From NCBI GenBank assembly GCA_030040395.1, contig JASHTU010000422.1:1-5949 (forward strand): DNA of 5,949 nt, read 5' to 3'. Positions 5,629 through 5,949 of the stretch are shown piece after piece. Below the pieces are notes generated by a model. That model was given only the letters and a program-made list of their open reading frames with translations. It was not told the DNA's origin and did not search any database. Each line of letters begins with the position of its first letter. Within the stretch, counting starts at the first letter, position 1. The position numbers were made by a program, and so were the translations under genes. The DNA is from Acidobacteriaceae bacterium. GTDB lineage: Bacteria > Acidobacteriota > Terriglobia > Terriglobales > Acidobacteriaceae.

Positions 5629-5754
5629 TGCGAGCGGAGCGGGCTTGATATCCGGATTTCGCGGCAACCGTTGTGTGGCGGTCCGGGCGCGCTCCACGCC
5701 TGACGCCTGGTCTGGTTTTCCTCATTTCCAGTGACAGACGGGGTTCTGCACATC

Positions 5755-5783
5755 TTTTCCCGACCGAGGTCTCACCCTACACT
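5755..5783 (+). promoter_or_regulatory. Putative weak dnaB promoter
   Basis: TTTTCC (5755-5760, 3 of 6 matches to the -35 consensus) and TACACT (5778-5783, 4 of 6 to the -10) are separated by exactly 17 bp. The expected start of transcription, about 7 bases after the -10, falls at roughly 5790, almost on the dnaB ATG at 5792. The match is weak and the call leans on spacing and position. Confidence 0.3.
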
Positions 5784-5791
5784 TTTGAGAT

Positions 5792-5949
5792 ATGGCCACG
5801 ATCCCCGATCTGACCCTGGATGCGGGCCTGCCGGCGAATGTGGACGCCGAGCGGACCATTCTGGGCGCCATTCTGCTTGACAACGCGGCGCACGCCGAAG
5901 CGGCCGAAAAGCTCAGCGAAGACGACTTCTCGCTCGACTCGCACCGGCG
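5792..5949 (+). CDS. dnaB: Replicative DNA helicase DnaB, N-terminus only (cut by right edge)
   Basis: The product is the hexameric replicative helicase that unwinds DNA ahead of the fork and recruits primase through its N-terminal domain. Only 52 residues are visible. LPANVDAERTILGAILLDN (13-31) is the characteristic opening helix of the DnaB N-terminal domain, followed by DDF (44-46) and HR (51-52) in the expected register. The RecA-like ATPase domain lies beyond 5949. The ATG at 5792 fits the family, where about 10-15 residues precede the LPxNxEAE-type motif. No good Shine-Dalgarno precedes it, and a promoter-like element lies so close that the mRNA may be leaderless. The gene is divergent from the lipid kinase gene. 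Confidence 0.93.
   Translation, partial: MATIPDLTLDAGLPANVDAERTILGAILLDNAAHAEAAEKLSEDDFSLDSHR

Larger units (their letters stand above)
5272..5791. other. Divergent intergenic region between lipid kinase gene and dnaB
   Basis: These 520 bp are unusually long for the window. Open frames on both strands (minus 5444-5725 and 5368-5697, plus 5552-5734) overlap each other, lack Shine-Dalgarno sites at suitable distance and resemble no family I know, so I do not call a gene. The stretch 5431-5500 has 28 G/C in 70 bases by hand count, far below the visibly GC-rich genes around it. Several short inverted repeats are present and are listed separately. No tRNA, tmRNA, SRP RNA or RNase P signature was recognised. 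Confidence 0.55.

Noticed and set aside
5444..5725. 93-codon open frame on the minus strand in the kinase-dnaB gap
   Set aside because: It has no suitably spaced Shine-Dalgarno, overlaps other open frames on both strands, and its peptide resembles no family I can name. It is kept only as part of the unexplained block.

Overview
The window looks like chromosomal housekeeping DNA from a GC-rich bacterium, most likely an Acidobacteriota member of the Terriglobia type. That placement rests on overall composition and on the flavour of the RNase R and DAG-kinase-like proteins. It is an inference from remembered family features, not from a search. I see no rRNA, tRNA, insertion sequence, CRISPR array, phage gene or defence gene, and no convincing undescribed multi-gene system.

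Layout from left to right. (1) A ribonuclease R gene (rnr) on the minus strand runs from a GTG at 1866 off the left edge, so its C-terminus is missing. (2) A 363-bp divergent intergenic region (1867-2229) holds a 7-bp inverted repeat around a -10-like hexamer, a GC-rich hairpin and a T7 tract. (3) A bactofilin gene lies on the plus strand (2230-2748). (4) A 151-bp convergent gap contains a strong hairpin that could stop transcription from both sides. (5) An exported YncE-like beta-propeller protein is on the minus strand (2900-4171). (6) Upstream of it, on the same strand, is a diacylglycerol/sphingosine kinase-like lipid kinase gene (4267-5271). The two may be co-transcribed across a 95-bp gap that carries two tight dyads. 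(7) A 520-bp divergent intergenic region (5272-5791) includes a locally AT-rich stretch and no recognisable gene. (8) The first 52 codons of the replicative helicase gene dnaB are on the plus strand (5792 to the right edge).

The genes do not form one pathway. They cover RNA turnover (RNase R), cytoskeleton or envelope patterning (bactofilin), an extracytoplasmic propeller of unknown ligand, lipid phosphorylation, and replication (DnaB). Bactofilin, propeller and lipid kinase are all plausibly envelope-related, but nothing here ties them functionally. The second-look items are mostly regulatory: the dyad and leader ahead of bactofilin, the hairpin covering the only ribosome-binding-like site of the lipid kinase, a possibly leaderless dnaB start, and the unexplained block between the kinase and dnaB. 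Several very long open frames opposite the real genes are compositional shadows and are not annotated.
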